From: Deltaproteobacteria bacterium
GTDB taxonomy: Bacteria > Myxococcota_A > UBA9160 > SZUA-336
NCBI GenBank assembly: GCA_029261925.1
Contig: JAJDAJ010000106.1
Location: 1-64,000 of the forward strand
Reading direction: 5' to 3'
Length of the DNA stretch: 64,000 bases
In this document: one piece after another, positions 24,855-32,528 of the stretch
Layout: every line of letters starts with the position of its first letter
Numbering within the stretch: position 1 is the stretch's first letter
Translations under genes and position numbers: made by a program
Notes under the pieces: model-generated
Seen by the model: only the letters and a program-made list of their open reading frames with translations
Told to the model about the DNA's origin: nothing
Database searches by the model: none

Positions 24855-26204
24855 ATGTTCTTCTCGCTGCGCTACAAGCTGGCCCTGCTGACGAGCGTGC
24901 TGCTCGTCGCGGGGATCGGGGTCACATCCTGGGTGATGTTCGCCCAGTCCACGCGCGCACTCGAGAACGAGATGGCCCGGCGCGGCGAGGTCCTCGCCGA
25001 GACCCTGGCGCGCAGCGCGCGCGACTGGCTGCTGCTCGAGGACGACCTGCAGCTGAGCCAGCTGGTCAAGAGCATCGCGGCCGAGCCGGGCATCCTGGCG
25101 GCCCGCATCCTGGACAGCGAGGGCCGGGTCGTGGAGTCGTCGCGCGAGAGCGAGCCCCCGGCGCGCGAGCGCCGCACCCTCGGCGGGGACGAGCCGCGCG
25201 ACCTGGGCACCGAGCGCCTGGGCGGAACGCTCATCATCGCCGCGCGGCTCAGCTTCAAGGACGTGGACCTGGGCGAGGCACAGGTGGTGATGGACATCGA
25301 GGGCATCACCGCGCCGCTGATCGCCGACGCGCGGCGCGAGATCGGCATGGCCGCCGGAGCGCTGCTGGTGGTCGCGCTGCTGATCGCGATCGGGCTCAGC
25401 CAGCGCATCACGCGCCCGCTGGGGCGCCTGCGCCTGGCGGTCAACGCGCTGGGCCACGGCGATACCAGCGCGCGCGTCGAGGCCGAGACGCACGACGAGC
25501 TGGGGGAGCTGGCCCGGGCCTTCAACGAGATGATCGAGAGCCTGGGCCAGAAGGACCGCATCGAGCGCGCGTTCCGCCGCTACGTGAGCGACCACGTGCT
25601 CAACGAGATCGTGAGCGACCCCGCGAGCGTCGAGCTCGCCGGCGAGCGCCGCGAGGTCACCGTGATGTTCGTCGACATCCGCCAGTTCACGCGCATCACC
25701 AGCTGGCTCGGCCCCGAGCGGCTGGTGGCCTTCCTGAACGAGACGTTCGACCTGATCACCAGCCGCCTGCTCGAGCACGGGGTGACCGTGGACAAGTACG
25801 TCGGCGACGCCATCCTGGCGTACGCGGGCGCCCCCATCGCCAGCGACGACCACGCGCGCCGCGCAGTCGCGGCGGCGATCGCGATCCAGCGCTCGATCGA
25901 CGAGCGCAATCGCAAGCTCGAGGTCTCCAACGCGCCGTTCGTGCGCCTGGGCGTGGGGATCGGCATCCACACGGGATCCGTGGTCCTGGGCAACATCGGA
26001 TCGGAGCGCAAGATGGACTACACGGCGATCGGCGAGCCGGTGAACGTGGCCAGCCGCCTGCAGGACATCGCCGGCGCCGGCCAGATCCTGGTCACCCAGG
26101 AGGTCAACGCGCGCCTGGGCCAGGCCCTCGAGACCCGCTCGACCGGCTCCCGTCGTCTCGAGGGAATCGACACCGAGATCGAGGTCTTCGAGGTCGTGTA
26201 CTGA
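24855..26204 (+). CDS. membrane class III adenylate cyclase with HAMP domain
   Basis: 449 aa. TM1 about residues 9-27, an extracytoplasmic sensor region to about 160, TM2 (AAGALLVVALLIAIGL), HAMP (RITRPLGRLRLAVNALGHGD), then a class III nucleotidyl cyclase domain about 255-440: VTVMFVDIRQFT and DKYVGDAILAYAGAP supply the metal-binding Asp residues, with GIGIHTGSVVLGNIGSERKMDYTAIG and NVASRLQ. Predicted to make cAMP in response to an envelope signal. Followed co-directionally by two lipoprotein genes. Confidence 0.9.
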   Translation: MFFSLRYKLALLTSVLLVAGIGVTSWVMFAQSTRALENEMARRGEVLAETLARSARDWLLLEDDLQLSQLVKSIAAEPGILAARILDSEGRVVESSRESEPPARERRTLGGDEPRDLGTERLGGTLIIAARLSFKDVDLGEAQVVMDIEGITAPLIADARREIGMAAGALLVVALLIAIGLSQRITRPLGRLRLAVNALGHGDTSARVEAETHDELGELARAFNEMIESLGQKDRIERAFRRYVSDHVLNEIVSDPASVELAGERREVTVMFVDIRQFTRITSWLGPERLVAFLNETFDLITSRLLEHGVTVDKYVGDAILAYAGAPIASDDHARRAVAAAIAIQRSIDERNRKLEVSNAPFVRLGVGIGIHTGSVVLGNIGSERKMDYTAIGEPVNVASRLQDIAGAGQILVTQEVNARLGQALETRSTGSRRLEGIDTEIEVFEVVY

Positions 26205-26258
26205 GCGCGGGGCCCCGGCCCCACGGGCGCCCGTCCCGGCGGCGAACCGGCGGGAAGC

Positions 26259-26264
26259 TAGACT
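26259..26264 (+). promoter_or_regulatory. -10 element of predicted leaderless promoter (TPR lipoprotein)
   Basis: TAGACT followed by 6 nt and the GTG start at 26271; no Shine-Dalgarno. Suggests the TPR/fibronectin lipoprotein pair has its own promoter. Confidence 0.5.
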
Positions 26265-26270
26265 AGGCCG

Positions 26271-27347
26271 GTGCGGACGAGGGTCGTCGCGATCTGGCTG
26301 GGCGCGTTGGCGCTGGGGGGCTGCGCGAGCCCGCTCGACCGGGCGGAGGCGCTGTACCGTCAGGGCGCGCTCCACGAGGCGGTGGAGGCCTGGCGCGCGG
26401 TCCCGTCCGACCATCGCGACCGGGCCCGCGCCGAGGAGCGCCTGGCGCTGGTCCAGGGTGAGCTCGAGCGCATGCTCAAGCGCTTCGAGAAGCAGGCCGC
26501 CTTCTTCGAGGCCAACGGGCAGCTCGGCGAGGCGATCCTCTACTACCGCCTGGCGCTGAAGATGGATCCGGGCCGCGACGCGACCCTGGAGCACGTGCAG
26601 GCGCTGGTGCGCGAGCTCGAGGTGCGCAAGGCCGCGGAACGCGAGCGCATGCTCCGCGCGCTCGGGGGCGGTGACCTGGCCGAGGCCTCGACAGCCGCCT
26701 CCGAGCTGCAGCGCCTGACCCCGTACGACCCGGCGATCCAGATCGAGGTGCGTCAGGTGCGGCACGCGATCGGGGCCGAGGTCCTGAGCAACCTCGAGGT
26801 CGGCAAGCGCTCGCTCCAGCGCGGCGATCTCGACCAGGCCCGGGAGAGGTTCGAGGTCGTGATGGGCCTCGACCCCAGCCACGAGGAGGCCGGCGGCTGG
26901 ATCGGGTTCATCGAGGAGGAGCAGCGCAAGGCGCAGCGCCGCCGCAGTCGCCCGGTCGATCGCATCGTCGCCCGCTCGCTCAAGCTCGACGAGGTCTCGC
27001 CGCGCGAGATCAGCGCGGAGTCGCACTACCGGCGCGGACGCAAGGCCGAGCTGGCCGAGCGCAAGTTCGAGGCGCTGCGCCAGTACGAGCGCGCGCTGCG
27101 CGAGAGCGCGCACCACCTCAAGGCGCGCAGCGCGCTGGCACGACTGCGCCGCGAGCTGATGCCGCGGATCCCCACGCTTTACGCCGAGGGCAAGCGCTAT
27201 TTCAACGACGAGGACCTGCAGAACGCGCTGCGCTCCTGGGAGCACGTGCTGCTGATCCAGCCCGATCACGCGCAGGCCGCCGAGAACCTGCAGCGCGCGC
27301 AGCGCATCCTGTCGCGCCTCGAGGAGCTCCAGCAGGGTGGCTCGTAG
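26271..27347 (+). CDS. TPR-repeat lipoprotein
   Basis: 358 aa from GTG 26271. A lipoprotein signal peptide ends in the lipobox LGGC (Cys about residue 17). The mature protein is a chain of TPR units: ALYRQGALHEAVEAWRAVP, QLGEAILYYRLALKMDPG, SLQRGDLDQARERFEVVMGLDP, KFEALRQYERALRE, NALRSWEHVLLIQPDHAQA. Likely a periplasm-facing envelope scaffold. The 3' end overlaps the fibronectin-III lipoprotein gene by 11 nt, so the two are translationally coupled and probably act together. Confidence 0.85.
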   Translation: MRTRVVAIWLGALALGGCASPLDRAEALYRQGALHEAVEAWRAVPSDHRDRARAEERLALVQGELERMLKRFEKQAAFFEANGQLGEAILYYRLALKMDPGRDATLEHVQALVRELEVRKAAERERMLRALGGGDLAEASTAASELQRLTPYDPAIQIEVRQVRHAIGAEVLSNLEVGKRSLQRGDLDQARERFEVVMGLDPSHEEAGGWIGFIEEEQRKAQRRRSRPVDRIVARSLKLDEVSPREISAESHYRRGRKAELAERKFEALRQYERALRESAHHLKARSALARLRRELMPRIPTLYAEGKRYFNDEDLQNALRSWEHVLLIQPDHAQAAENLQRAQRILSRLEELQQGGS

Positions 27348-28692
27348 CCGGTCGTACCGCGGCGCGCTCGCCTGCATCTGCGTGGCCCTTGGCGGCTGCG
27401 CCACGCTCGAGCAGCTCATGCGCGAGGAGGCTGTCACGGCCACCGCCGCGCTCACCTTCGACCGCGAGGTGGACCTGCTTCCCCCCGAGAGCCTGAGCGT
27501 GGTGTCGAGCGCCGACCGCACCATCGTCTTGACCTGGAGCCCGGTGCTCGTCGGCGAGGTGGCCGGCTACGCGATCATGCGCGCACCCGACGCCGCCGGC
27601 CCCTTCCGCCTCGTCGGTCGCACGACCTCGCGCTTCGGCACGCTCTTCAGCGACCGCGGAGAGGAGGCCGGCGCGCTGGGAGACGGCCAGACCTACTTCT
27701 ACCGCGTGCACCCGTACGACCTGGCGGGCCGCGTCAGCCGCAGTCATGCGGCGCTGCGCGCGCAGACCGAGCCGCGGCCCGCGCCGCCGGGCGGACTCAC
27801 CATCTACTCGAACCTGCCGCGCAAGGTCGTGCTCAGCTGGATCGCCAGTCCGCGCCACACGGTGACCGGATACGGTGTATATCGCAGCCCGACGCAGGCC
27901 GGCCCGTGGGAGCGCGTGCGGCTGGTCGAGGGACGGCTGAACACGATCCATGAGGATCCCGTCGAGGGCGACCTGCGCGTGATGTACTACCGGCTCACGG
28001 CGGTCAATCGATTCGGCGGCGAGAGCGACATGACCTCGGCGAACCGCGCGGTCACCAAGGCCGACCCGCTGCCGCCCATCGGCCTCCACGTCGCGGAGCG
28101 GCACGTGGGTCGCGTCGAGCTCGGCTGGAGCGCCAACGTCGAGGACGACCTGGTCGCGTACGAGGTCTGGCGCGTGGCGCAGCAGGACTCCGGCTGGCCG
28201 GAGCCCACGCGCATCGCCGAGGTCGGTCCCGCGCCCGACGCGCTGGCGTGGCGCGACACGGGCGTCGGCTGTGGCCAGCGCGTGCGCTACCGCCTGCGCG
28301 CACGCGATCGCGACGGGCTGGTCAGCGCATTCTCCGCGCCGCTCGAGGTCGAGGGCCTCGACCTCGACGTGATCGTGGGCACCGCCGCGGACGGCCGCCC
28401 AGAGCTGCGCTGGAGCGCAGACCGCGCGACCGGCTGGGCACGCGCCCGCATCGAGCTGGACCGCGGCTTCGGCCTGCCCCGCCGCGTGCTCGGCTGGGCC
28501 GATCCCGAGCCCCGCTTCCGCTTGCCCGCCGACCTGGAGGGGGACCTCGAGCTGCGCATCGTCCTGGAGCGGCCCGGACAGACGGGACAGCCTCCCGACG
28601 AGGCACCCGCCTGCGCGGTCGCCGTGGCCATCGAGGACGGCGAGCTGCGGCCCCGGGCAGGGTCTGCATCCGCCGCCTCCGCATCCCCTTGA
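27337..28692 (+). CDS. fibronectin type III lipoprotein
   Basis: 451 aa from GTG 27337. Signal peptide with lipobox LGGC (CICVALGGCATLEQL). Three to four fibronectin-III-like beta-sandwiches follow: about 50-145 (TIVLTWSPVLVGEVAGYAIM), 150-240 (KVVLSWIASPRHTVTGYGVY) and 245-345 (RVELGWSANVEDDLVAYEVW), with a less regular C-terminal one. Such modules bind proteins or polysaccharides at the cell surface. Coupled to the upstream TPR lipoprotein. Confidence 0.85.
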   Translation: MARSRSYRGALACICVALGGCATLEQLMREEAVTATAALTFDREVDLLPPESLSVVSSADRTIVLTWSPVLVGEVAGYAIMRAPDAAGPFRLVGRTTSRFGTLFSDRGEEAGALGDGQTYFYRVHPYDLAGRVSRSHAALRAQTEPRPAPPGGLTIYSNLPRKVVLSWIASPRHTVTGYGVYRSPTQAGPWERVRLVEGRLNTIHEDPVEGDLRVMYYRLTAVNRFGGESDMTSANRAVTKADPLPPIGLHVAERHVGRVELGWSANVEDDLVAYEVWRVAQQDSGWPEPTRIAEVGPAPDALAWRDTGVGCGQRVRYRLRARDRDGLVSAFSAPLEVEGLDLDVIVGTAADGRPELRWSADRATGWARARIELDRGFGLPRRVLGWADPEPRFRLPADLEGDLELRIVLERPGQTGQPPDEAPACAVAVAIEDGELRPRAGSASAASASP

Positions 28693-28716
28693 CCCGGGGC
28701 GGCCCCCCCGTAGACT
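28689..28716 (+). promoter_or_regulatory. promoter of tRNA-Asn
   Basis: TTGACC at 28689-28694, a 16-nt spacer, and TAGACT at 28711-28716. This is a sigma70-type promoter 12 nt upstream of the mature tRNA end, overlapping the stop of the fibronectin lipoprotein gene. Confidence 0.7.
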
Positions 28717-28728
28717 GGGCGACCTTGG

Positions 28729-28804
28729 TCCTCGGTAGCTCAGCTGGTAGAGCGGGTGGCTGTTAACCACTAGGTCGCAGGTTCGAGTCCTGCCCGGGGA
28801 GCCA
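28729..28804 (+). tRNA. tRNA-Asn (GTT)
   Basis: 76 nt. The acceptor stem TCCTCGG pairs with CCGGGGA (one T-G wobble), followed by discriminator G and an encoded CCA. D-arm AGCTCAGCTGGTAGAGC, anticodon loop CTGTTAA between GTGG and CCAC giving anticodon GTT, and T-arm GCAGGTTCGAGTCCTGC. Confidence 0.97.
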
Positions 28805-28833
28805 GCGGTCCCTCGCGTTCGCGCCGGCCACGG

Positions 28834-30252
28834 TCAGCGCATCCAGCCCTTCACCGCGAAGATGTAGAGGCTGAGCGCCATCCCGGCCGCGACGCCGAAC
28901 GCGACCTGCGCAAGGCTGGCCTCCCACGGACTCCCGGCGAGGTTCATGCCGAGCAGGCCGCCCGCGACCGACGGGATCAGGGCCAGTGCCGTCAGCAGCG
29001 CCAGCAGACGCATCACCTTGTTCATCTGGAACGAGGACACGTTCAGCCGCAGATCCACGAGCGCCGCGAGGCCCTCGCGGACGTCGTCGATCGCCGCGTA
29101 GAGGTCCTCCGCGTCGTCCGAGAGCAGCTGGAAGAGCGGCCGGTGCGGGGTCTCGAAACCGCGAATCGCCAGGCGGTTCCGCGCCAGGTCGCTGACCACC
29201 TCCTTGAGGTGCCGCAGGTTGCCGCGGACGCGCGAGATCTCGCTGCGCAGCAGGAACGTCTGCGAGAGGAACTCCTGATCGCGCGTGCGGCCCTCCGCGC
29301 TCTCGATGCGCAGGAGCCTGGCCTCTAGGTGATCCACCACCTGGCCGTAGGCCCGCAGCAGCTCGGTCACCAGCGCCATCGTGGCCCGGACCAGCGGAGG
29401 CAGCGAGGCGTCCACCTCCTCGAGCCGCTGCGCGACCGACGCACTCAGCGGCGTCGACCGCCGCGTGAGCACGACGACGTTCTGTGCCGAGCCCACCAGC
29501 AGCAGCCGGGTGCGCTGCACGCGCCCGTCGACGACCTCCGGATACAGTGCGAACAGCGCCGCGAAGCCCTCGAGCCGGTCGAGGCGCGGAAAGGTGGCCT
29601 CGAGCAGCTTGCGACGCAGCGCAGGCTCCGGAACGCCGAGCGCGGCGGCCAGGGGCCCGACCTGCTCCGGTCCCACGCCGCTCACGAAGATCCAGTCCTC
29701 CTCGGCGGAGGCCACACGCTCCAGCACCGTCTGCCAGTCCATCGACTCGAAGCGGGGCTGGGGTCCGTCCACCAGGGCCTGCGCCTCCAGCCGCGACACC
29801 GGCTCGGGCTCGCGGAGTATCGACTCCTGCTGGGCAGCCGCGACGGCGGCGCTCGACCGCGTACCCAGCAGCGCCAGCCGACCGAGACGCAGCAGGCGCA
29901 GTGCGGGCGAGCTGCGCAGAGCACCGTGCACCGCCGGCAGTGCGGAGACGAGCGCGGCGGCGATGATCAGGGCGTCGAGCACGCGCCACGGTCCGCTCGC
30001 GAAGGCTCGCTTCGAATCGGCGCGCGCGAGCCCGGCGAGGTACTCCAGGGCGAACAGACCGACCACGACGAACTCCGCGATCACGAGCCCGGTCAGCGCG
30101 GCCGTCGAGAGCGGGAAGACCGCCGGCGCGATGCCGAGAAACAGCGAGAGCAGCGCGAGGAAGCCCAGCACCGCCTCGTCCAGGACGGACTGAACCTGCC
30201 CGGCGATCCCCGCCGTGCTGAACGCGGAAGCTCCGCTCGCGGTGCCGGTCAT
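28834..30252 (-). CDS. voltage-sensor-like domain fused to CorA-type divalent cation transporter
   Basis: 472 aa. The first about 150 residues have four hydrophobic segments resembling S1-S4 of an ion_trans voltage sensor: VLGFLALLSLFLGIAPAVF, IAEFVVVGLFALEYLAGLA, WRVLDALIIAAALVSALP, and an S4-like LRLLRLGRLALLG with Arg every third residue. No pore loop follows. Residues about 170-472 are CorA: long helical stalk (SQTFLLRSEISRVRGNLRHL), then two C-terminal TMs with the selectivity signature GMN in LLGMNLAGS. Predicted Mg2+/Co2+/Ni2+ or other divalent cation channel. GGAGAG-like bases precede the ATG. Confidence 0.85.
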   Translation of the reverse strand: MTGTASGASAFSTAGIAGQVQSVLDEAVLGFLALLSLFLGIAPAVFPLSTAALTGLVIAEFVVVGLFALEYLAGLARADSKRAFASGPWRVLDALIIAAALVSALPAVHGALRSSPALRLLRLGRLALLGTRSSAAVAAAQQESILREPEPVSRLEAQALVDGPQPRFESMDWQTVLERVASAEEDWIFVSGVGPEQVGPLAAALGVPEPALRRKLLEATFPRLDRLEGFAALFALYPEVVDGRVQRTRLLLVGSAQNVVVLTRRSTPLSASVAQRLEEVDASLPPLVRATMALVTELLRAYGQVVDHLEARLLRIESAEGRTRDQEFLSQTFLLRSEISRVRGNLRHLKEVVSDLARNRLAIRGFETPHRPLFQLLSDDAEDLYAAIDDVREGLAALVDLRLNVSSFQMNKVMRLLALLTALALIPSVAGGLLGMNLAGSPWEASLAQVAFGVAAGMALSLYIFAVKGWMR

Positions 30253-30343
30253 CGCACTCTCCTTCCCCTCGCCAGGAGCTCGACGGATCCGGGTCGCCCT
30301 CGCTTCCGAGCCGCTGTCGGGACGCAGTGCCGCAGCGGACCCG

Positions 30344-30817
30344 CTACCTCGAGCGGCTGGCCAGGATCTCGATCAGCGCGAGCGCCTCGTCGGGGTCCAT
30401 GCGTCCGACCGGCGAGCTCGAGTACATCGAGGCCAGCACGCGACCCTTCTGCGTCAGGATGAACTCGCTGGGCTGGATGTGGTCCCGCCGTTCCTCCCAC
30501 CACGCGCCGATCCGTCCGGCCATCTCGTGCGTCACGCCGTGCGCCACGGGGAAGCCGAGGTCGGCCGCGACCTCCTTCGCGTGCTCCTCGGAGTCCGCGG
30601 AAGCGGCGATGATGCTGGCCCCTGAATCGGAGAGCGCGGCACGGCGCTCTTCGTAGCCGGCGAGCAGCCGGCGGCAGAAGGGTCACCAGTGTCCGCGGTA
30701 GAACAGGACGATCGCGTACGGCGTGTCGATCTGATCGGGCAGCGTCAGCGTGCCGCCCCCGACGAGCGAGAGCGTCAGCTCCGGGAACGTGTCGAGCAGG
30801 TCGAGCTTTTCGGCCAT
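30344..30817 (-). CDS. peroxiredoxin-like selenoprotein (in-frame TGA = Sec45)
   Basis: 157 aa if the TGA at 30683-30685 is read as selenocysteine. ATG 30817 has GGGAGGA 5 nt upstream. The protein runs MAEKLDLLDTFPELTLSLVG..., then FYRGHW-U-PFCRRLLAGYEE, then a complete AhpC/TSA-type thioredoxin fold (ASIIAASADSEEHAKEVAADL, FPVAHGVTHEM, SEFILTQKGRVLASMYSSS) to a TAG at 30344. RGxWCPFC is the peroxidatic CxxC of this Prx-like family, and here the first Cys codon is TGA (U45-x-x-C48). A stem-loop fitting a bacterial SECIS begins right after the TGA. Likely a cytosolic thiol/selenol peroxidase. The only alternative is a nonsense mutation. Confidence 0.85.
30649..30680 (-). promoter_or_regulatory. 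predicted bacterial SECIS stem-loop
   Basis: On the minus strand, starting 3 nt after the TGA: outer stem CTTC (30680-30677) with GAAG (30652-30649); inner perfect 6-bp stem GCCGGC (30672-30667) with GCCGGC (30661-30656); 5-nt apical loop TGCTC with G in its second position. The apical loop starts 16 nt after the TGA, within the usual bacterial range, and the element is inside the reading frame. Confidence 0.7.
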
Positions 30818-30834
30818 CCGGTCCTCCCGAGCGC

Positions 30835-30840
30835 AGTCTA
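30835..30840 (-). promoter_or_regulatory. -10 element upstream of selenoprotein gene
   Basis: TAGACT on the minus strand, 17 nt before the ATG, leaving a short leader that contains the GGGAGGA ribosome-binding site. No -35 consensus. Confidence 0.45.
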
Positions 30841-30881
30841 GCGCCGCCCCTCGACCCGCGAGCGGCCGGAGTGTGGCGCGC

Positions 30882-32471
30882 TCATCCGTCGTCCGGACCG
30901 CCCATCTCCGTCGCGAGCCGCCGCTCGAGCTCGACCTTGCGGACCTTGCCCGATGCGGTGAGCGGGAACTCGCCGACGAAGCGCCAGACGCGCGGCACCT
31001 TGAAGTGTGCCACGCGCCCCGCGACGAACTCCTCCAGCTGCGCCGCGTCCGGCTCGCTGCCGGGCTCCGGCAGGACGAAGGCGGCGACCTGCTGACCCCA
31101 GCGCGCGTCGTCCATGCCCACCACCGCGGCGTTCGCGACGTCGGGGTGGCGCAGGAGCGCGTCCTCGACCTCGGCGGGGTAGATGTTCTCGCCGCCGCGG
31201 ATGATCACGTCACGGCTGCGGCCCTGGATGCGCAGGTAGCCCGCCTCGTCCATCGAGCCGAGATCCCCGGTGTGCAGGAAGCCGTCGGGGTCGATGGTCT
31301 CCGCGGTCGCCTCCGGGTTCTCGATGTACCCGTCCATGCGCAGCGGCGAGCGGACGCAGATCTCGCCGACCTCGCCGAGCTTCAGGATCTCGCCGTCCGG
31401 CGAGACGATCTTGACCTCGCTGTGCGAGACCGGCCGGCCGACGGTGGTGGCCTTGATCTCCGCGGGATCCTCCAGCTCGGTGATCGAGATCGCCGGACAC
31501 TCGGACTGCCCGAAGGCGATCGACACCCAGGCGCCGAGCTCCCGCTCGATGCGCTCGACCAGGGCGGCCGGCACCGTGGTCCCGCCCAGGCCGACCACGC
31601 GCAGCTGCCCCTCGCGGGGGCGGAAGCCGGGGTGATCGAGCATGCCCAGCAGGATGGTCGGTACGCCGCCGGTGCGCGTCGCGCCCGTCGGCCCGAGCAG
31701 CTCGGCGAGCAGGTCGAGGTCGTAGCGCGACATGACCACGTAGGTGCCGGTCATGCAGAGCGCGCCGAGCACCAGGTGCACCGAGCCGCCGATGTGGTGC
31801 AGCGGCACGGGGTTGAGCCAGACGTCGCCGTCCACACCATTGCGCTGCACGTTCTGGTTGGCGCTGTTGAGCGCTGCGCGGTGACTGAGCAGCGCGCCCT
31901 TCGCGGCGCCCGTGGTGCCCGAGGTGAACTGGATGAGGAAGGGCGCGTCGGACGCGACCGACGGCAGCGCACCCCCGGCGCCGCGCGGCAGCTCGTGCAG
32001 CGCGTCGAGGTCGTGGACGGGCGTTCCGGACGCCAGCCCCCGCGCACGCTCCAGCAGCGGCGATCCGCGCATCTCGGCGGCGGCGAGGACGGCGCGCGGC
32101 CGGGTCAGCGCCACGGCGTGGCGGACCTCGGCGTCGGCCCACGCGCCGTTGAACGGGGCGATGACGACGCCCGAGAGCGCGCAGGCGTACTCCAGCTCGA
32201 CCCAGGGCACGCTGTTCGGCGCCCAGACGGCGACGCGGTCGCCGGGGTCGGCGAGCTCGAGCAGCGACGCGGCGACGCGCCCGGCGCGCTCCAGCAGCTC
32301 CGCGTAGCTCATGCTGCCCAGGCCCCCGGCGTCGGGCCAGCGCAGGGCCGCGCGGTCGGGGTGCGTGCGGGCGCGCTCGCGCAGCAGGTCACCGACGCTG
32401 GTCTCGAGCAGCGGCACGCGATCGTCCGCCTCCCGGTGGGCCAGTCCTGGCAGAATGGGGGCTCCGCTCAT
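30882..32471 (-). CDS. AMP-dependent acyl-CoA synthetase/ligase
   Basis: 529 aa, ANL superfamily. ATP/AMP motif FLIQFTSGTTGAAKGA near residue 180, A5-type GQSECP, A7-A8 hinge HTGDLGSMDEAGYLRIQGR and RDVIIRGGENIYPAEVEDAL, and catalytic Lys in PLTASGKVRKVEL near the C-terminus. Activates a carboxylic acid (fatty acid or aromatic) to its CoA thioester via an adenylate. Divergent from a P450 gene 57 bp away, which suggests shared regulation of a lipid-like substrate pathway. Confidence 0.92.
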   Translation of the reverse strand: MSGAPILPGLAHREADDRVPLLETSVGDLLRERARTHPDRAALRWPDAGGLGSMSYAELLERAGRVAASLLELADPGDRVAVWAPNSVPWVELEYACALSGVVIAPFNGAWADAEVRHAVALTRPRAVLAAAEMRGSPLLERARGLASGTPVHDLDALHELPRGAGGALPSVASDAPFLIQFTSGTTGAAKGALLSHRAALNSANQNVQRNGVDGDVWLNPVPLHHIGGSVHLVLGALCMTGTYVVMSRYDLDLLAELLGPTGATRTGGVPTILLGMLDHPGFRPREGQLRVVGLGGTTVPAALVERIERELGAWVSIAFGQSECPAISITELEDPAEIKATTVGRPVSHSEVKIVSPDGEILKLGEVGEICVRSPLRMDGYIENPEATAETIDPDGFLHTGDLGSMDEAGYLRIQGRSRDVIIRGGENIYPAEVEDALLRHPDVANAAVVGMDDARWGQQVAAFVLPEPGSEPDAAQLEEFVAGRVAHFKVPRVWRFVGEFPLTASGKVRKVELERRLATEMGGPDDG

Positions 32472-32528
32472 GGCTGCATCATCTCACGACGGGCGGCCCG
32501 GCGGCGACGGCGCCGGCCCGCTCGCGAC

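Noticed and set aside
24678..27524. 948-codon minus-strand frame
   Set aside because: Antisense to the adenylate cyclase and TPR lipoprotein, which have clear domains on the plus strand; long antisense frames are expected at this GC content.
30344..30817. Pseudogene or frameshift explanation for the peroxiredoxin gene
   Set aside because: There is one TGA, exactly at the redox Cys, with intact flanks, a good ribosome-binding site and a SECIS-like hairpin; random decay would not give this pattern.
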